From Nitrosomonas supralitoralis (lineage in GTDB: Bacteria > Pseudomonadota > Gammaproteobacteria > Burkholderiales > Nitrosomonadaceae), in contig NZ_PXXU01000022.1 in assembly GCF_003011925.2 (NCBI RefSeq), forward strand, positions 1 through 56,724: a stretch of DNA of 56,724 nt, read 5' to 3'. Under the pieces are notes generated by a model. The model had not been told where the DNA came from. It saw only the letters and a program-made list of their open reading frames with translations, and did no database searches. Positions 48,171 through 56,724 of the stretch are shown here, one piece after another. A program made the translations under genes and the position numbers. Positions within the stretch are counted from its first letter, which is position 1. Each line of letters begins with the position of its first letter.

Positions 48171-48347
48171 TGGTCTAATAGACTCGGACAACTCAGTTAA
48201 GAGAAAATAGTCTTAACTGGAGGAAAAATGGTAACAAGAACGCTGACCTGGTATCTTCACTAAGACAATTAGCCCATTTTGTCCAACTTGTGCTGACGGG
48301 ATACGATCGTTTATTGGAGAAGTCAGTTGATGCAGCCTGACTCAAAC
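48171..48347 (+). mobile_element. Internally deleted IS3-family remnant
   Basis: The 3' edge GTCAGTTGATGCAGCCTGAC (to CTCAAAC at 48347) is identical over 26 bases, in inverted orientation, to 45067-45092, the end of the IS3 transposase remnant, and encodes the same KSVDAA ending. The sequence before it (TGGTCTAATAGACTCGGACA, then a GGAGG and ATG) looks like an IS leader joined directly to the 3' end. The transposase body is missing. Confidence 0.5.
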
Positions 48348-48465
48348 TAAAAATTATCTGGAAAAGCCAGGCCGATTCAAATGAGATAGCTATCAGAAAT
48401 CATGTTATGCAGTAATTATTTTCAGCTACTACAACGTTAACATCGTTATTATTTGTAACAGATTT

Positions 48466-50931
48466 CTATTCATGTTGAAGCAATTTTGTTTGTAAAAATT
48501 TCATCAATTCATGCCAGGGTAAAGGTTTGCTAATATAATATCCCTGCACCAAGTCACAGTCATGAGTACGCAAAAACTCTAATTGTTGCACGGTTTCAAC
48601 ACCCTCAGCAATCACCTCAAGACCAAGTTTATGTGCCAGTGAGATGCTTGCTTCCGCTATCGCAGCATCGCTTTGATCATTGATCAGATCTCTCACGAAA
48701 GTCTGGTCGATTTTTAGCACATTAAGCGGTAAACGCTTTAAGTACGCCAGCGACGAGTACCCGGTCCCAAAATCATCAATCGCGATCCTCACACCTAATG
48801 CATGTATCGCTCTCAGCGTTTCGGCGGCACTCATCGGATCTTTGATGAGAATATTTTCCGTAATCTCTAGTTCTAGCGCTTGTTGGGGCATCTGTTCGTC
48901 TTGTAACGTTCGATTTATCTTTTCATACAAATATTCATCATTAAACTGGACGGCAGAAACATTGATGGAAACACGAAAATTATCAAATCCCGCTTCGCGG
49001 ATAATGCGGTGGGCTTTACAAGCCTGACGCAGCACCCATTCGCCGACAGGAATAATCATGCCTGAATTTTCCAGCAGAGGTATAAAATTAACAGGTGAAA
49101 CGAATCCGCGCAATGGATGCTGCCAGCGAATCAATCCTTCTATGCCGATAATGCGACCACTGCGTAAATCTAATTGAGGTTGGTAATACAGCAAGAATTC
49201 CTCACGTTTTAAAGCCAGGCGCAAATCTCCCTCTAACTTTAATAATTCATGGCCGCGCGCATTCATTTCGGATGCATAAAAACGATATTGATTGGGTCCG
49301 CTTGATTTTGCCCAATACATGGCAATGTCGGCGTGATGTAAAAGATCTTCTATCTGATCGCCATCGTGAGGATACAAGGCAATACCGACACTGAAAGTGA
49401 CATAGATGTTTTGTGATCCAATAACTATTGGACGCTCAAAAGCGGTATGTAGCTTTTGTAACAATCTAAGCACATCTTCCGTGTTTTTGATATCAGTGGC
49501 TACAATGGTGAATTCATCGCCGCCATGACGTGCAACCGTGTCATTTGACCGAAAGCAACCCTTTAGCCGCTCAGCAAATTGTTGCAACAAGAAGTCACCG
49601 GCTGCATGGCCTAGATTATCATTGATTCTCTTGAAATTATCCAAGTCCAGGAATAATAAGGCAACGTATTCGCCTTGCCGTTTTGCATACTCCAGCGCTG
49701 ATGTGAACCGGTCAACAAGAAAAAAACGGTTTGGCAAATCGGTCAATCGATCATGATTAGCCTGATGCCACAGTTCAGCCTCAAAATGTTTCCGATCAGA
49801 GATATCTCTCATGATAGTCGACAGATACTCAATACTGCCAGCAGTATTCCGGTGTGCCAGTATCACCTGTGAAACCGGCAATCCTTTTCCTCCAGCACCC
49901 CGTAAAACTGTTTCTCCATTCCAGATGCCATACTCGCGGACAACTAACAGGGCTTGAGAGATGTGCCGTTGCGATGCGTCATTAAGCACCAGATCCTGCA
50001 TATAATACGTACTGATATCTTCTTCGAAATTCAAACCTAGAAGGCGACGCCCCGTTTGATTCAAATAGCGAAGACAGCCTTCTTGTTCAAAAATAGCAAC
50101 TAGATCAGGTGTCGCCTCCAGAATAGAAATCAGTCGGGCATTTGCTTCCTCAACCTGCATGCGGGTAGTGATATCTCGACCTGTGGACACAAAATGCGTA
50201 ATGTGACCCTGCACATCTTTCAATGGCGTAATCACTTTCTCTTCATGAAACAATTCTCCATTTTTGCGGCGATTGATCAATATGCCTTTGAAAATCTCAC
50301 CACAGTTAATGATGCGCCATAACTTTTGAAAAAAAACAATATCATGCCGGCCAGAACTGAGAACAGCAGGTGTACGTCCTTGTATTTCATTAGCCGCATA
50401 GCCGGTAAGCTTTTCAAAAGCCGGATTGACATATTCGATACGTCCTTTGGAATCGGTAATAAAAACACTGTCAGTTGCCTGTTTTACTACTAACGACAGC
50501 TTGCGCAGTATCTGTTCTGCTTGATGGCGCTCTCGACGCGCCTGTGCTTCACGTAGTTCACGTTCAATCGCAGGTAGCAGACGGTTCAGATTTTCTTTCA
50601 TGATATAATCCTGTGCGCCGCTTTTCATGGCTTTTACAGCGGTGTCTTCACCGATAGTTCCAGAAACGAAAATAAAAGGAACATCGGGATCGTGCTGACG
50701 AACGATTTCGAGTGCGCGAGTCCCGATCAAACTCGGCATTGAAAAATCCGAGACAATGATATCCCATGATTCCTGTAGCCTCATATTTATATCGCTTTCA
50801 GTATCAACCCGTTTCCATTCAAGCATCAATCCTTCTGACTGAAGATGGTCAATCAATAATTGCGCATCATCCTCCATATCTTCAATGAGCAATATACGCA
50901 AGGGCGTCACGTGATTCTGAGTATTCGACAT
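48466..50931 (-). CDS. Receiver-PAS-PAS-GGDEF-EAL signalling protein
   Basis: An 821-residue cyclic-di-GMP protein. Order: receiver (residues 10-130, Asp62 in IIVSDFSMPS), PAS (about 150-260, NPAFEKLTGYAANEIQG), PAS (about 265-385), GGDEF (about 390-550, VARHGGDEFTIVA intact) and EAL (about 565-815). The EAL signature reads EGLIRW rather than EALIRW, while DDFGTGYSSLAYLKRL, ENILIKD and AEGVET are kept, so phosphodiesterase activity is plausible. Cytoplasmic. It lies 21 bases downstream of the single-receiver gene and ends the kinase-receiver-GGDEF/EAL cassette. Confidence 0.93.
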   Translation of the reverse strand: MSNTQNHVTPLRILLIEDMEDDAQLLIDHLQSEGLMLEWKRVDTESDINMRLQESWDIIVSDFSMPSLIGTRALEIVRQHDPDVPFIFVSGTIGEDTAVKAMKSGAQDYIMKENLNRLLPAIERELREAQARRERHQAEQILRKLSLVVKQATDSVFITDSKGRIEYVNPAFEKLTGYAANEIQGRTPAVLSSGRHDIVFFQKLWRIINCGEIFKGILINRRKNGELFHEEKVITPLKDVQGHITHFVSTGRDITTRMQVEEANARLISILEATPDLVAIFEQEGCLRYLNQTGRRLLGLNFEEDISTYYMQDLVLNDASQRHISQALLVVREYGIWNGETVLRGAGGKGLPVSQVILAHRNTAGSIEYLSTIMRDISDRKHFEAELWHQANHDRLTDLPNRFFLVDRFTSALEYAKRQGEYVALLFLDLDNFKRINDNLGHAAGDFLLQQFAERLKGCFRSNDTVARHGGDEFTIVATDIKNTEDVLRLLQKLHTAFERPIVIGSQNIYVTFSVGIALYPHDGDQIEDLLHHADIAMYWAKSSGPNQYRFYASEMNARGHELLKLEGDLRLALKREEFLLYYQPQLDLRSGRIIGIEGLIRWQHPLRGFVSPVNFIPLLENSGMIIPVGEWVLRQACKAHRIIREAGFDNFRVSINVSAVQFNDEYLYEKINRTLQDEQMPQQALELEITENILIKDPMSAAETLRAIHALGVRIAIDDFGTGYSSLAYLKRLPLNVLKIDQTFVRDLINDQSDAAIAEASISLAHKLGLEVIAEGVETVQQLEFLRTHDCDLVQGYYISKPLPWHELMKFLQTKLLQHE

Positions 50932-50952
50932 GAATACGTTTCCTGTTTTATG

Positions 50953-51390
50953 TTAGCCACGCGGCGTTTCATTCAGCAATAACCAGTAGAGCCCCAGTTG
51001 CCCTGCTGCTCTTACAAACTGATCGAAATCAACTGGTTTTCGTACATAGCTGTTGGCTCCGAGCGTATAACCTTTGAGCCGATCTTCTTCCTCATTGGAC
51101 GATGTCAGGATGACCACCGGCAACTGCCGGATGCGTTCATCAGCCCGAATACGACGCAACACTTCCAGTCCGTCAATCTTGGGAAGTTTTAAATCCAGTA
51201 ACACGACTGCTGGCCAATCCATAACATCGCGTCCTGCGTAAGCGCCTTCCCCAAATAAGAAGTCGAGTGCTTCAACTCCGTTACGGGCTACAATTACATT
51301 ATTCCCGATTCGATTTGCCTCCAACGCCTCCAGTGTCAGCAATTCATCATCTGGATTGTCCTCTACCAGCAGTATCGCCTTTTCACTCAT
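50953..51390 (-). CDS. Single-domain response regulator (Rcp1/CheY type)
   Basis: A 145-residue stand-alone receiver: acidic pair Glu10-Asp11 (ILLVEDNPDD), phospho-acceptor Asp66 in VVLLDLKLPKIDG, VILTSSNEEEDRLKGY and Lys in YVRKPVDFDQF. This subtype usually partners phytochrome-like or PAS histidine kinases. Its start overlaps the end of the kinase gene by eight bases, so the two are translated together. Confidence 0.93.
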   Translation of the reverse strand: MSEKAILLVEDNPDDELLTLEALEANRIGNNVIVARNGVEALDFLFGEGAYAGRDVMDWPAVVLLDLKLPKIDGLEVLRRIRADERIRQLPVVILTSSNEEEDRLKGYTLGANSYVRKPVDFDQFVRAAGQLGLYWLLLNETPRG

Positions 51391-53977
51391 TTGCTATCTC
51401 TCTCTCGTTCAATGTAAAATAAAAAACCGCGCCCTGATTGACAGCACTGTTGGCCCAGATGTGCCCACCATGTTTATGGATTATACGTTGCACAGTTGCT
51501 AGCCCGATACCGGTACCAGAAAACTCGCTGTTATCATGTAATCGTTGAAAAGCTCCGAATAATTTATCCGCATAAGCCATGTCGAAACCAGCACCGTTAT
51601 CACGTACGAAATAGGTTAAATTGTCATCCAGATTAAAGCCCACTTCAATCCTAGCTTCGGAGTCGGAGTGTCGATTGGTAAATTTCCAGGCATTGCTCAG
51701 TAGATTATCCATAACTATACGCAGCAAATGAGCATCGCCATGAGCAATCATTCCAGGCTGCACTGAGAACTGCACCATACGCTCTGGCTCATCCTGACGC
51801 AATTCCTCTAATACTTCGCTTGCCAGTTGCGTAAGATCAACTGATTTCCATTTGAGTTCTGTGCGGGTAACCCGCGACAACTTGAGCAGGTCATCAATGA
51901 GATTCGCCATGCGCTGAGCGGCAGCGCGTATCCTGGAAAGCCGATCCTGCCCTTTGCCATCTAGACGATCAGCATATTCGTTGAGTAATGTGCGGCTAAA
52001 ACCATCAATGGCCCGTAATGGTGCACGCAAATCGTGAGAAACAGAATAACTGAACGCTTCGAGTTCCTGATTGATTGCCTCCAGCTTCATTGAGCGAGTG
52101 TGCAGATTTTCATTCAGTTGTTCAATTTTACGCTTACCTTCTCTACGTTCGCTAATATCCTGCAGAATGCCGTCAAAATAGATCTCTCCGGTGATATCTT
52201 TCTTCATTACGGCAGTTAGCGAAGCATAAAATTCTCGTCCCTGCAATGTTTTCAAAAGTACTTCGTGATCGTGGATATGGCCATGACATATCACCGTGTC
52301 AATGAATGTTTTTCGATCAACAGGATTACAATACGATTCGCTGAAGGGGTGAGCAAGCAATTGTTCAATAGATTCTGCTTCAAAAATATCCGCCATGGCC
52401 TGATTTACTTCTAAGAACTTCCCTTCCTTATTGGGTTTGTTACGATATACGCCCACAGGCAGATTGTTAACCAGTTTTTCGTATCGCAACTTGGTCTGTT
52501 CTTGTGTTTTTTCAGCTTGCTTGCGTGCAGTAATATCTCGAATAATGCTTGTTACCAACAACCCCTGATTCGTTTCCAACGGACTTAAGCTGATTTCAAC
52601 TGGAAATTCACTACCATCGCTGCGTCTCCCATGCAATTCAAGGCCAGCCCCCATGGGGCGAGCAACTGGATTTGCAAGATAATTTTTCCGGTGACAGGGA
52701 TGTGTTGCACGGAATCGCTCGGGTATCAATTTTTCTATTGGTTGTCCGATCAATTCATTTTGAGTATAACCAAACCACTTTTCGGCCTGGACGTTAGCCA
52801 TGGTAATGTGTCCGTCTTCATCTGCGATGACAATGCCGTCCGGAGCTGATTCGAGCAGTCCGCGATAGCGTGCTTCACTGCTTCGCGCATCCGCTTCAGC
52901 TTGCCGTCGGCGTATGTCGTGATAGGTAATTATTCCACTCAATAGCGCAAGCAAAGGCGCCAACACTACGAATGCGTTGATCAGATTGCGAACGTGTCCA
53001 ATTGTGCTTGCATTAATGTTTGAAGGCGGAATATAAGTAACAACTATCCATTGTTCGTTCCCTACAAAATTTTCTGGTTCTTTCGACGCTAGCTTAGATG
53101 TGGTCGGCGTTATTCGAGCATAGGTAAACAATCCTTTTTCGTCCAACCAGTGACTAATTTGAGGGCCATTCAGCATAGCCAGCCAAATGGTTTCTCCATA
53201 TTCATGATCGAAACGCATCTCTTGACGATCCGGATACATAAACCCCCATTCCATGTTCGGGTGTGGGCCAAGTAGCCAATAGCCTTTTTTGTTGAGGAGC
53301 CATAGACTGCCGGGGCTCTTATCTGCGATCACGCGCAGATGGTTGAGCAAACGTTGACCCCGATAATTAAGCACGATAAGACCGCGTCTTTGACCCTTGT
53401 TGTCGAATACCGGTGTGCTTAAACGTATCGTCGGTTTTATTGGATGTTCTATGGTGCCGCGTTCAATATTAAGATCGAATGATGACATAAAGACGTCTCT
53501 TTCATTCAGAGCAAGTGTATTTTCTACATAGTAACGATCATTTTCTGTCTGGAGTTCTCCTTCTGTAACAACTTCAGATTGCTCCTCATTCAAGTTGACG
53601 CGCACAACTTCTTGTCCGTGTTCATCCAAGAAACGAACTTGATCATACAATTTCCGACTTTGGGTAAACGCCAGAAAATCGGCGTTTAGATGGGATCGAG
53701 AGATAGAATCTCCAGTATCCAGCCATTGCTGTAGTGACGAATTTTCCGCAAGATACAATGCGTCGCCGTGTAATACACTGAATACAGCATCGACAGTCTG
53801 GCTTGCAAGCTGTATCGATTGCTGCTCGCTGACTTGCATTATCATCAGGGTTGCAGTCATATGAGTACGATAAAGATACCATAACACAGCGACCAAAATT
53901 AAAATTAAGGGTATAAGTAAGCGTAAGAAACGGAACATAAACTGACAAGTCAGCGTGCTCTTGAGAATCGATGTCAT
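51383..53977 (-). CDS. Membrane-bound PAS sensor histidine kinase with periplasmic Cache-like domain
   Basis: An 864-residue kinase. A first transmembrane helix (FLRLLIPLILILVAVLWYLY) and a second near residue 335 enclose a periplasmic sensor of about 280 residues (Cache-like; NDRYYVENTLALNERDVFMS, LLNKKGYWLLGP). Then PAS (ESAPDGIVIADEDGHITMAN, GYTQNELIGQPIEKLIPERF), a second PAS, HisKA with FSYSVSHDLRAPLRAIDGFS (phospho-His) and HATPase with DNLLSNAWKFTN, RDNGAGFDM and GTGIGLATVQRI. It should phosphorylate the receiver encoded next. The ligand is unknown. Confidence 0.93.
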   Translation of the reverse strand: MTSILKSTLTCQFMFRFLRLLIPLILILVAVLWYLYRTHMTATLMIMQVSEQQSIQLASQTVDAVFSVLHGDALYLAENSSLQQWLDTGDSISRSHLNADFLAFTQSRKLYDQVRFLDEHGQEVVRVNLNEEQSEVVTEGELQTENDRYYVENTLALNERDVFMSSFDLNIERGTIEHPIKPTIRLSTPVFDNKGQRRGLIVLNYRGQRLLNHLRVIADKSPGSLWLLNKKGYWLLGPHPNMEWGFMYPDRQEMRFDHEYGETIWLAMLNGPQISHWLDEKGLFTYARITPTTSKLASKEPENFVGNEQWIVVTYIPPSNINASTIGHVRNLINAFVVLAPLLALLSGIITYHDIRRRQAEADARSSEARYRGLLESAPDGIVIADEDGHITMANVQAEKWFGYTQNELIGQPIEKLIPERFRATHPCHRKNYLANPVARPMGAGLELHGRRSDGSEFPVEISLSPLETNQGLLVTSIIRDITARKQAEKTQEQTKLRYEKLVNNLPVGVYRNKPNKEGKFLEVNQAMADIFEAESIEQLLAHPFSESYCNPVDRKTFIDTVICHGHIHDHEVLLKTLQGREFYASLTAVMKKDITGEIYFDGILQDISERREGKRKIEQLNENLHTRSMKLEAINQELEAFSYSVSHDLRAPLRAIDGFSRTLLNEYADRLDGKGQDRLSRIRAAAQRMANLIDDLLKLSRVTRTELKWKSVDLTQLASEVLEELRQDEPERMVQFSVQPGMIAHGDAHLLRIVMDNLLSNAWKFTNRHSDSEARIEVGFNLDDNLTYFVRDNGAGFDMAYADKLFGAFQRLHDNSEFSGTGIGLATVQRIIHKHGGHIWANSAVNQGAVFYFTLNEREIANE

Positions 53978-54168
53978 AGATACCCAATCAGACCTAATTA
54001 AAAGTTTTTTTGCCTAAGAGCCTGTCTAAGTCTACTTTAAATTCAGGAATTTAATCACCACGGCTCTTTTTGGGATTTTTATCTTTAATCAAGCGACATA
54101 AGCTATTATTTCAGCTGATGATATATAATATGCTATTTTGAGTGCAGCTTGCAAATAGCGATGTAAAA

Positions 54169-54468
54169 ATGAAACGGAATCGCTCGTAGTCAGGGAAAGA
54201 AGCAGATCAGTTGATAGACGCTTTTCCGGATCATTTGGCTACATTGATACGTTTTACCCCGACAACGGATTACCGGGCATGTGAGATTTTCGGAGTCGAA
54301 GGAACCGCGTCATTGCAACGCGGCGCACTGCATGATTGAATCGTACTAAAAAGACACGCCGAGCTGTTTCTCGATGAATATAATGCAATAGCCGCATTAG
54401 AAGCGCAAATCGAAAAACATTCACACTTCTACTTTAAGTATCGCGGGAAACCATTCTGTGAGATTTAA
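54169..54468 (+). pseudogene. Unknown ~100-residue gene broken by two stops
   Basis: One frame from the ATG at 54169 to the TAA at 54466-54468 (100 codons) is interrupted by TAG at codon 7 and by TGA after GALHD. Between and after them the translation is protein-like: SGKEADQLIDAFPDHLATLI, YRACEIFGVEGTASLQRGAL, then KRHAELFLDEYNAIAALEAQ, HFYFKYRGKPFCEI. I do not recognise the family. Its composition differs from the non-coding DNA around it, which argues for a real former gene. Confidence 0.55.
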
Positions 54469-54703
54469 CTAATATGACTTGGGGAAACGCGAAAAAAGAT
54501 CGCGCAATATGGTGGATCGTAACGGTAAATTTGCTACATCCGAAATTCTATGGTTTACAGTAAGTAGTCTTCATGAACACCTGAACGTAAAGATGTAAGC
54601 GCAGGCAAGATGAGTCCAGGTGGATGTTGTGATTCGGCAGCATAAAACCTTAGGAGAATCGCAATATTCTTGCCTAAGATTAGGCATTGAAAAGCAGATA
54701 TCA

Positions 54704-54754
54704 GAAAAAAGAAACCCAGTACATTTAAAAGTAAGAGAGACAAATGTACTGGGT
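54704..54754 (-). terminator. Intrinsic terminator on the minus strand
   Basis: A perfect 13-bp stem, ACCCAGTACATTT with AAATGTACTGGGT, around a 15-base loop, is followed on the minus strand by TTCTTTTTTC. It should end a minus-strand transcript coming from beyond 54,755, where I find no recognisable gene. Confidence 0.65.
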
Positions 54755-55442
54755 GAGGGTGCGTGAGGGCTTATTTCTACGCAAGGAAGAGCAAAACTGA
54801 AATTTACAATCACCCGGATCGCGTAAGGAATGCGACTGCTGCGATATGCAAATCACATAATTGATGAACAGTTGGCATATTACAAGAGAAATTGCCTAAC
54901 TACAAACAATTCTCATTATCATTGTTGATAGAACTGGAACTAACCCACTCTTCGGTAACTGACAACTAATTTTTGTCTTTGTCTCATATTGAATTATGTA
55001 TCCCAGATATTAATGGCGGCGATGCGATGGGATTCATAGGAAATAGAATTATGCTGCAATATATCTTGCTGTGTTTAGCGTGTATGCGAGAGCCCCGCTA
55101 AGTTAACTGTACCTGAGCGATAATAGAGGAATGAAAAATTCATCGACTCTATACAAATGCCATCGATTCCCATCTGATGTTATTCAGTACCCAGTATGAC
55201 TGGTTGAGAGAAAGTAGTATGCGCTGATTCAAGTCTATGGTACTGGCACAACGATTATTGGTCGTCCATGCGACTGTGAGCAATCTATTTAATCTTGACC
55301 GTTGTTTAGTCATTACTGGAATCTGAGACAAGGTGTTTTTGCGTGTTGGAAAAAGATAACGGTAGCTTAAGTTCAGTAAATTTAGTATCTCAGTCATCCC
55401 GCTAGAGTTAATTTGGCAATACCCACCGAAGAATATAAGGAT
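54755..55442. other. Gap before alkB, no recognised gene
   Basis: No convincing gene. A minus-strand frame at 55149-55397 (82 codons) has no family resemblance or clear ribosome site. Because an intrinsic terminator faces this region from 54704-54754, an unrecognised minus-strand transcript or small RNA is possible. Confidence 0.35.
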
Positions 55443-56069
55443 ATGGATTTATTTACACACGCTCCAGTTACTCCAGAAAACCTTTTACCCAAAGACGGTG
55501 AGGTGAATTATTACGGGCCGATTTTATCACTAGAGGAATCGGATAATTTTTTATCGACGCTTTTGAAAAATATCGCTTGGAAGCCTGATGAGGCGATTAT
55601 TATGGGCAAACACATTTTCACCAAACGTCTTGCCGCATGGTATGCGGATTTGCCGTTTAAATATACCTATTCGAAAATTACCAGGCGGGCTTTGCCTTGG
55701 ACACAGGATTTACTTGATTTGAAGGCTATTGTCGAACAGGTTAGTGGTGAGAAATTCAATTCATGTTTGCTCAATCTTTATCATGACGGCTCTGAAGGGA
55801 TGGCATGGCACAGTGATGAGGAAAAGGATTTAAAGAAAGATGGTGCAATTGGTTCCTTAAGCTTCGGAGCGGTAAGGAAATTTTCATTTAAGCATAAAAA
55901 GGACAAGCAGACGATTTCGCTTATGCTTGGTCATGGCAGCCTTTTAGTTATGAAAGGAACAACCCAAAACCACTGGGTTCATAGATTACCTCCATCCAAA
56001 TTAGTACATACATCTAGAGTAAATTTAACATTTAGAAGGATTGTAAGCAACCGCCTGGATGCATCATGA
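55443..56069 (+). CDS. alkB: AlkB-type Fe(II)/2-oxoglutarate dioxygenase
   Basis: A 208-residue DNA/RNA demethylase of the ALKBH2/3-like bacterial group. NLYHDGSEGMAWHSDEEK holds the iron ligands His123 and Asp125; the distal His is about residue 180 in QNHWVHRLP; SRVNLTFRRI holds the 2-oxoglutarate-binding Arg. PILSLEESDNFLSTLL is the usual N-terminal helix. It reverses alkylation such as 1-methyladenine and 3-methylcytosine. The ATG at 55443 has AAGG upstream; a TTG at 55413 would add ten residues. Confidence 0.92.
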   Translation: MDLFTHAPVTPENLLPKDGEVNYYGPILSLEESDNFLSTLLKNIAWKPDEAIIMGKHIFTKRLAAWYADLPFKYTYSKITRRALPWTQDLLDLKAIVEQVSGEKFNSCLLNLYHDGSEGMAWHSDEEKDLKKDGAIGSLSFGAVRKFSFKHKKDKQTISLMLGHGSLLVMKGTTQNHWVHRLPPSKLVHTSRVNLTFRRIVSNRLDAS

Positions 56070-56125
56070 AGGTACTGCCAAGTTAGCTTTCATAGCGCAT
56101 CCAACGCTGGAATTCTTGCCTTTAA

Positions 56126-56194
56126 CCCAGATTTCCCATTAGGTTTGATTTCTAATGGAAACCATTAGAAATCAAACCTAATGGGAAATCTGGG
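56126..56194. repeat. Perfect 33-bp inverted repeat with 3-base loop
   Basis: The left arm (56126-56158) begins CCCAGATTTCCCATTAGG and ends TTTCTAATGG; the right arm (56162-56194) is its exact complement, with AAA between. Each arm itself contains CCATTAG and CTAATGG, so smaller hairpins can form too. It lies 57 bases after the alkB stop and has no T tract, so it is not a classical terminator. Confidence 0.95.
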
Positions 56195-56203
56195 ATAAAT
56201 TGA

Positions 56204-56470
56204 GTGGTTACGATATTACCCACCGTAGATTTCTCCCTGAAACGATTCACATCACTTCTCAGTACATCAGCAATTACGCTGAGCTTTCTCACCAATAAAC
56301 TCGAATATGTGAACGAGCCATGGTATCGGTTCAAATTGACGGAACAGGCTCAGCAATTCTTGGAGAACCATGCCGCCGTGGGTAATTTATTAAACCTTAG
56401 TCGTCATCTTGATTGTCGAGATTTGACACAAGTGGCTTTTGCGGCTCTAGAAAAGGCAACACTAGCTTAA
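56204..56470 (+). CDS. Possible small protein or gene remnant, unknown
   Basis: An 88-residue frame starting at GTG. The last 50 residues (EPWYRFKLTEQAQQFLENHA, then LLNLSRHLDCRDLTQVAFAA) look protein-like; the first 35 do not. No ribosome site is seen because the hairpin at 56126-56194 lies directly upstream. It may be the 3' end of a gene whose 5' part was lost. Family unknown. Confidence 0.3.
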   Translation: MVTILPTVDFSLKRFTSLLSTSAITLSFLTNKLEYVNEPWYRFKLTEQAQQFLENHAAVGNLLNLSRHLDCRDLTQVAFAALEKATLA

Positions 56471-56537
56471 ACTTTGCAATCACACTGTTTCGGTTTAACT
56501 GAAAATTTACTTGGAAATAACATTTTTAGGATTGACA

Positions 56538-56724
56538 CTACCATTCAACTTTACCTGCAAGCGCCCAGGTCGATCCTCTGTCGGTTGAAATGTAAGTGCT
56601 CGTTCGTGTAACACCTAAAATGGTGCTATCAAGTGCAAAGTTAGGAGATATGCGGAATTCGGTAAATTGAATGTTTTGTTGCAGCAGTGCAGCACCTACA
56701 TTTTTAGAAGATAGGATTTGTCCA
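56538..56724 (-). CDS. 3' end of a BNR/sialidase-like repeat protein (partial)
   Basis: The minus-strand frame enters at the window edge and runs 61 residues to a TAG at 56538. The pattern RISPNFALDSTILGVTRTST followed by YISTDRGSTWAL is typical of BNR/YCF48-type beta-propeller repeats (S-x-D-x-G-x-x-W), with a short end GKVEW. The rest of the gene lies beyond the window, so length and function cannot be given. Confidence 0.7.
   Translation of the reverse strand, partial: GQILSSKNVGAALLQQNIQFTEFRISPNFALDSTILGVTRTSTYISTDRGSTWALAGKVEW

Noticed and set aside
55149..55397. 82-codon minus-strand frame
   Set aside because: No family resemblance or clear ribosome site; mentioned only as a possible part of the unknown transcript before the terminator.

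Overview
The window looks like chromosome of a betaproteobacterium, most likely a Nitrosomonas-type ammonia oxidiser. This is inferred from gene order and protein character: an flhB-flhA-flhF-flhG-fliA-motC-motD block, the order ndk-rlmN-pilW-rodZ-ispG-hisS-yfgM-bamB-der, amgK-murU beside ubiK and comM, and a PEP-CTERM protein. No rRNA or ammonia-oxidation gene is present to confirm it.

Positions 1 to about 14,063 are an A+T-rich accessory island that breaks comM (yifB) just before its Walker A motif. comM is an established target for Tn7-like/AbaR-type islands. The left part carries small unknown proteins, a minimal RTX calcium-binding protein, a DUF1264 lipoprotein, a 40-residue Pro/Asp peptide, two broken genes, and a serine resolvase with a res-like site and a decayed copy of its own 3' end. 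The right part (about 7,830-14,062) holds a NACHT-type STAND NTPase, related to bacterial NLR-like anti-phage proteins, convergent with a 1,059-residue primase-like/SF2 helicase protein. This 6.2 kb module is bounded by inverted sequences that share TGTGTA, 8-9 bases, then TATCGCAAA. No transposase for it is visible. This is the best candidate here for an undescribed mobile defence module.

Positions 14,064-41,941 are densely packed core genome: ubiK (minus strand), amgK-murU for cell-wall recycling, pepP with a small membrane protein, a penicillin-acylase family hydrolase (minus strand), flagellar export and motor genes, flgM-flgN on the opposite strand behind a good sigma-28 promoter, three small genes (EI24 membrane protein, DUF3025, rhodanese), then ndk to der.

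Positions 41,942-56,724 are looser. A 0.96 kb non-coding stretch carries a CRP-like palindrome and a possible sigma-28 promoter ahead of a dual-receiver LuxR-type regulator whose second receiver has Asn where the phospho-acceptor Asp should be. Then come a GspE-N-domain fragment protein, IS3-family remnants, a cold-shock/DUF1294 protein, tRNA-Arg(UCG), a glycine-zipper lipoprotein and a PEP-CTERM protein. A three-gene signalling cassette follows (Cache/PAS histidine kinase, single receiver, and receiver-PAS-PAS-GGDEF-EAL protein). The window ends with a broken unknown gene, an alkB-type dioxygenase, a perfect 33-bp hairpin and the 3' end of a BNR/sialidase-like repeat protein.
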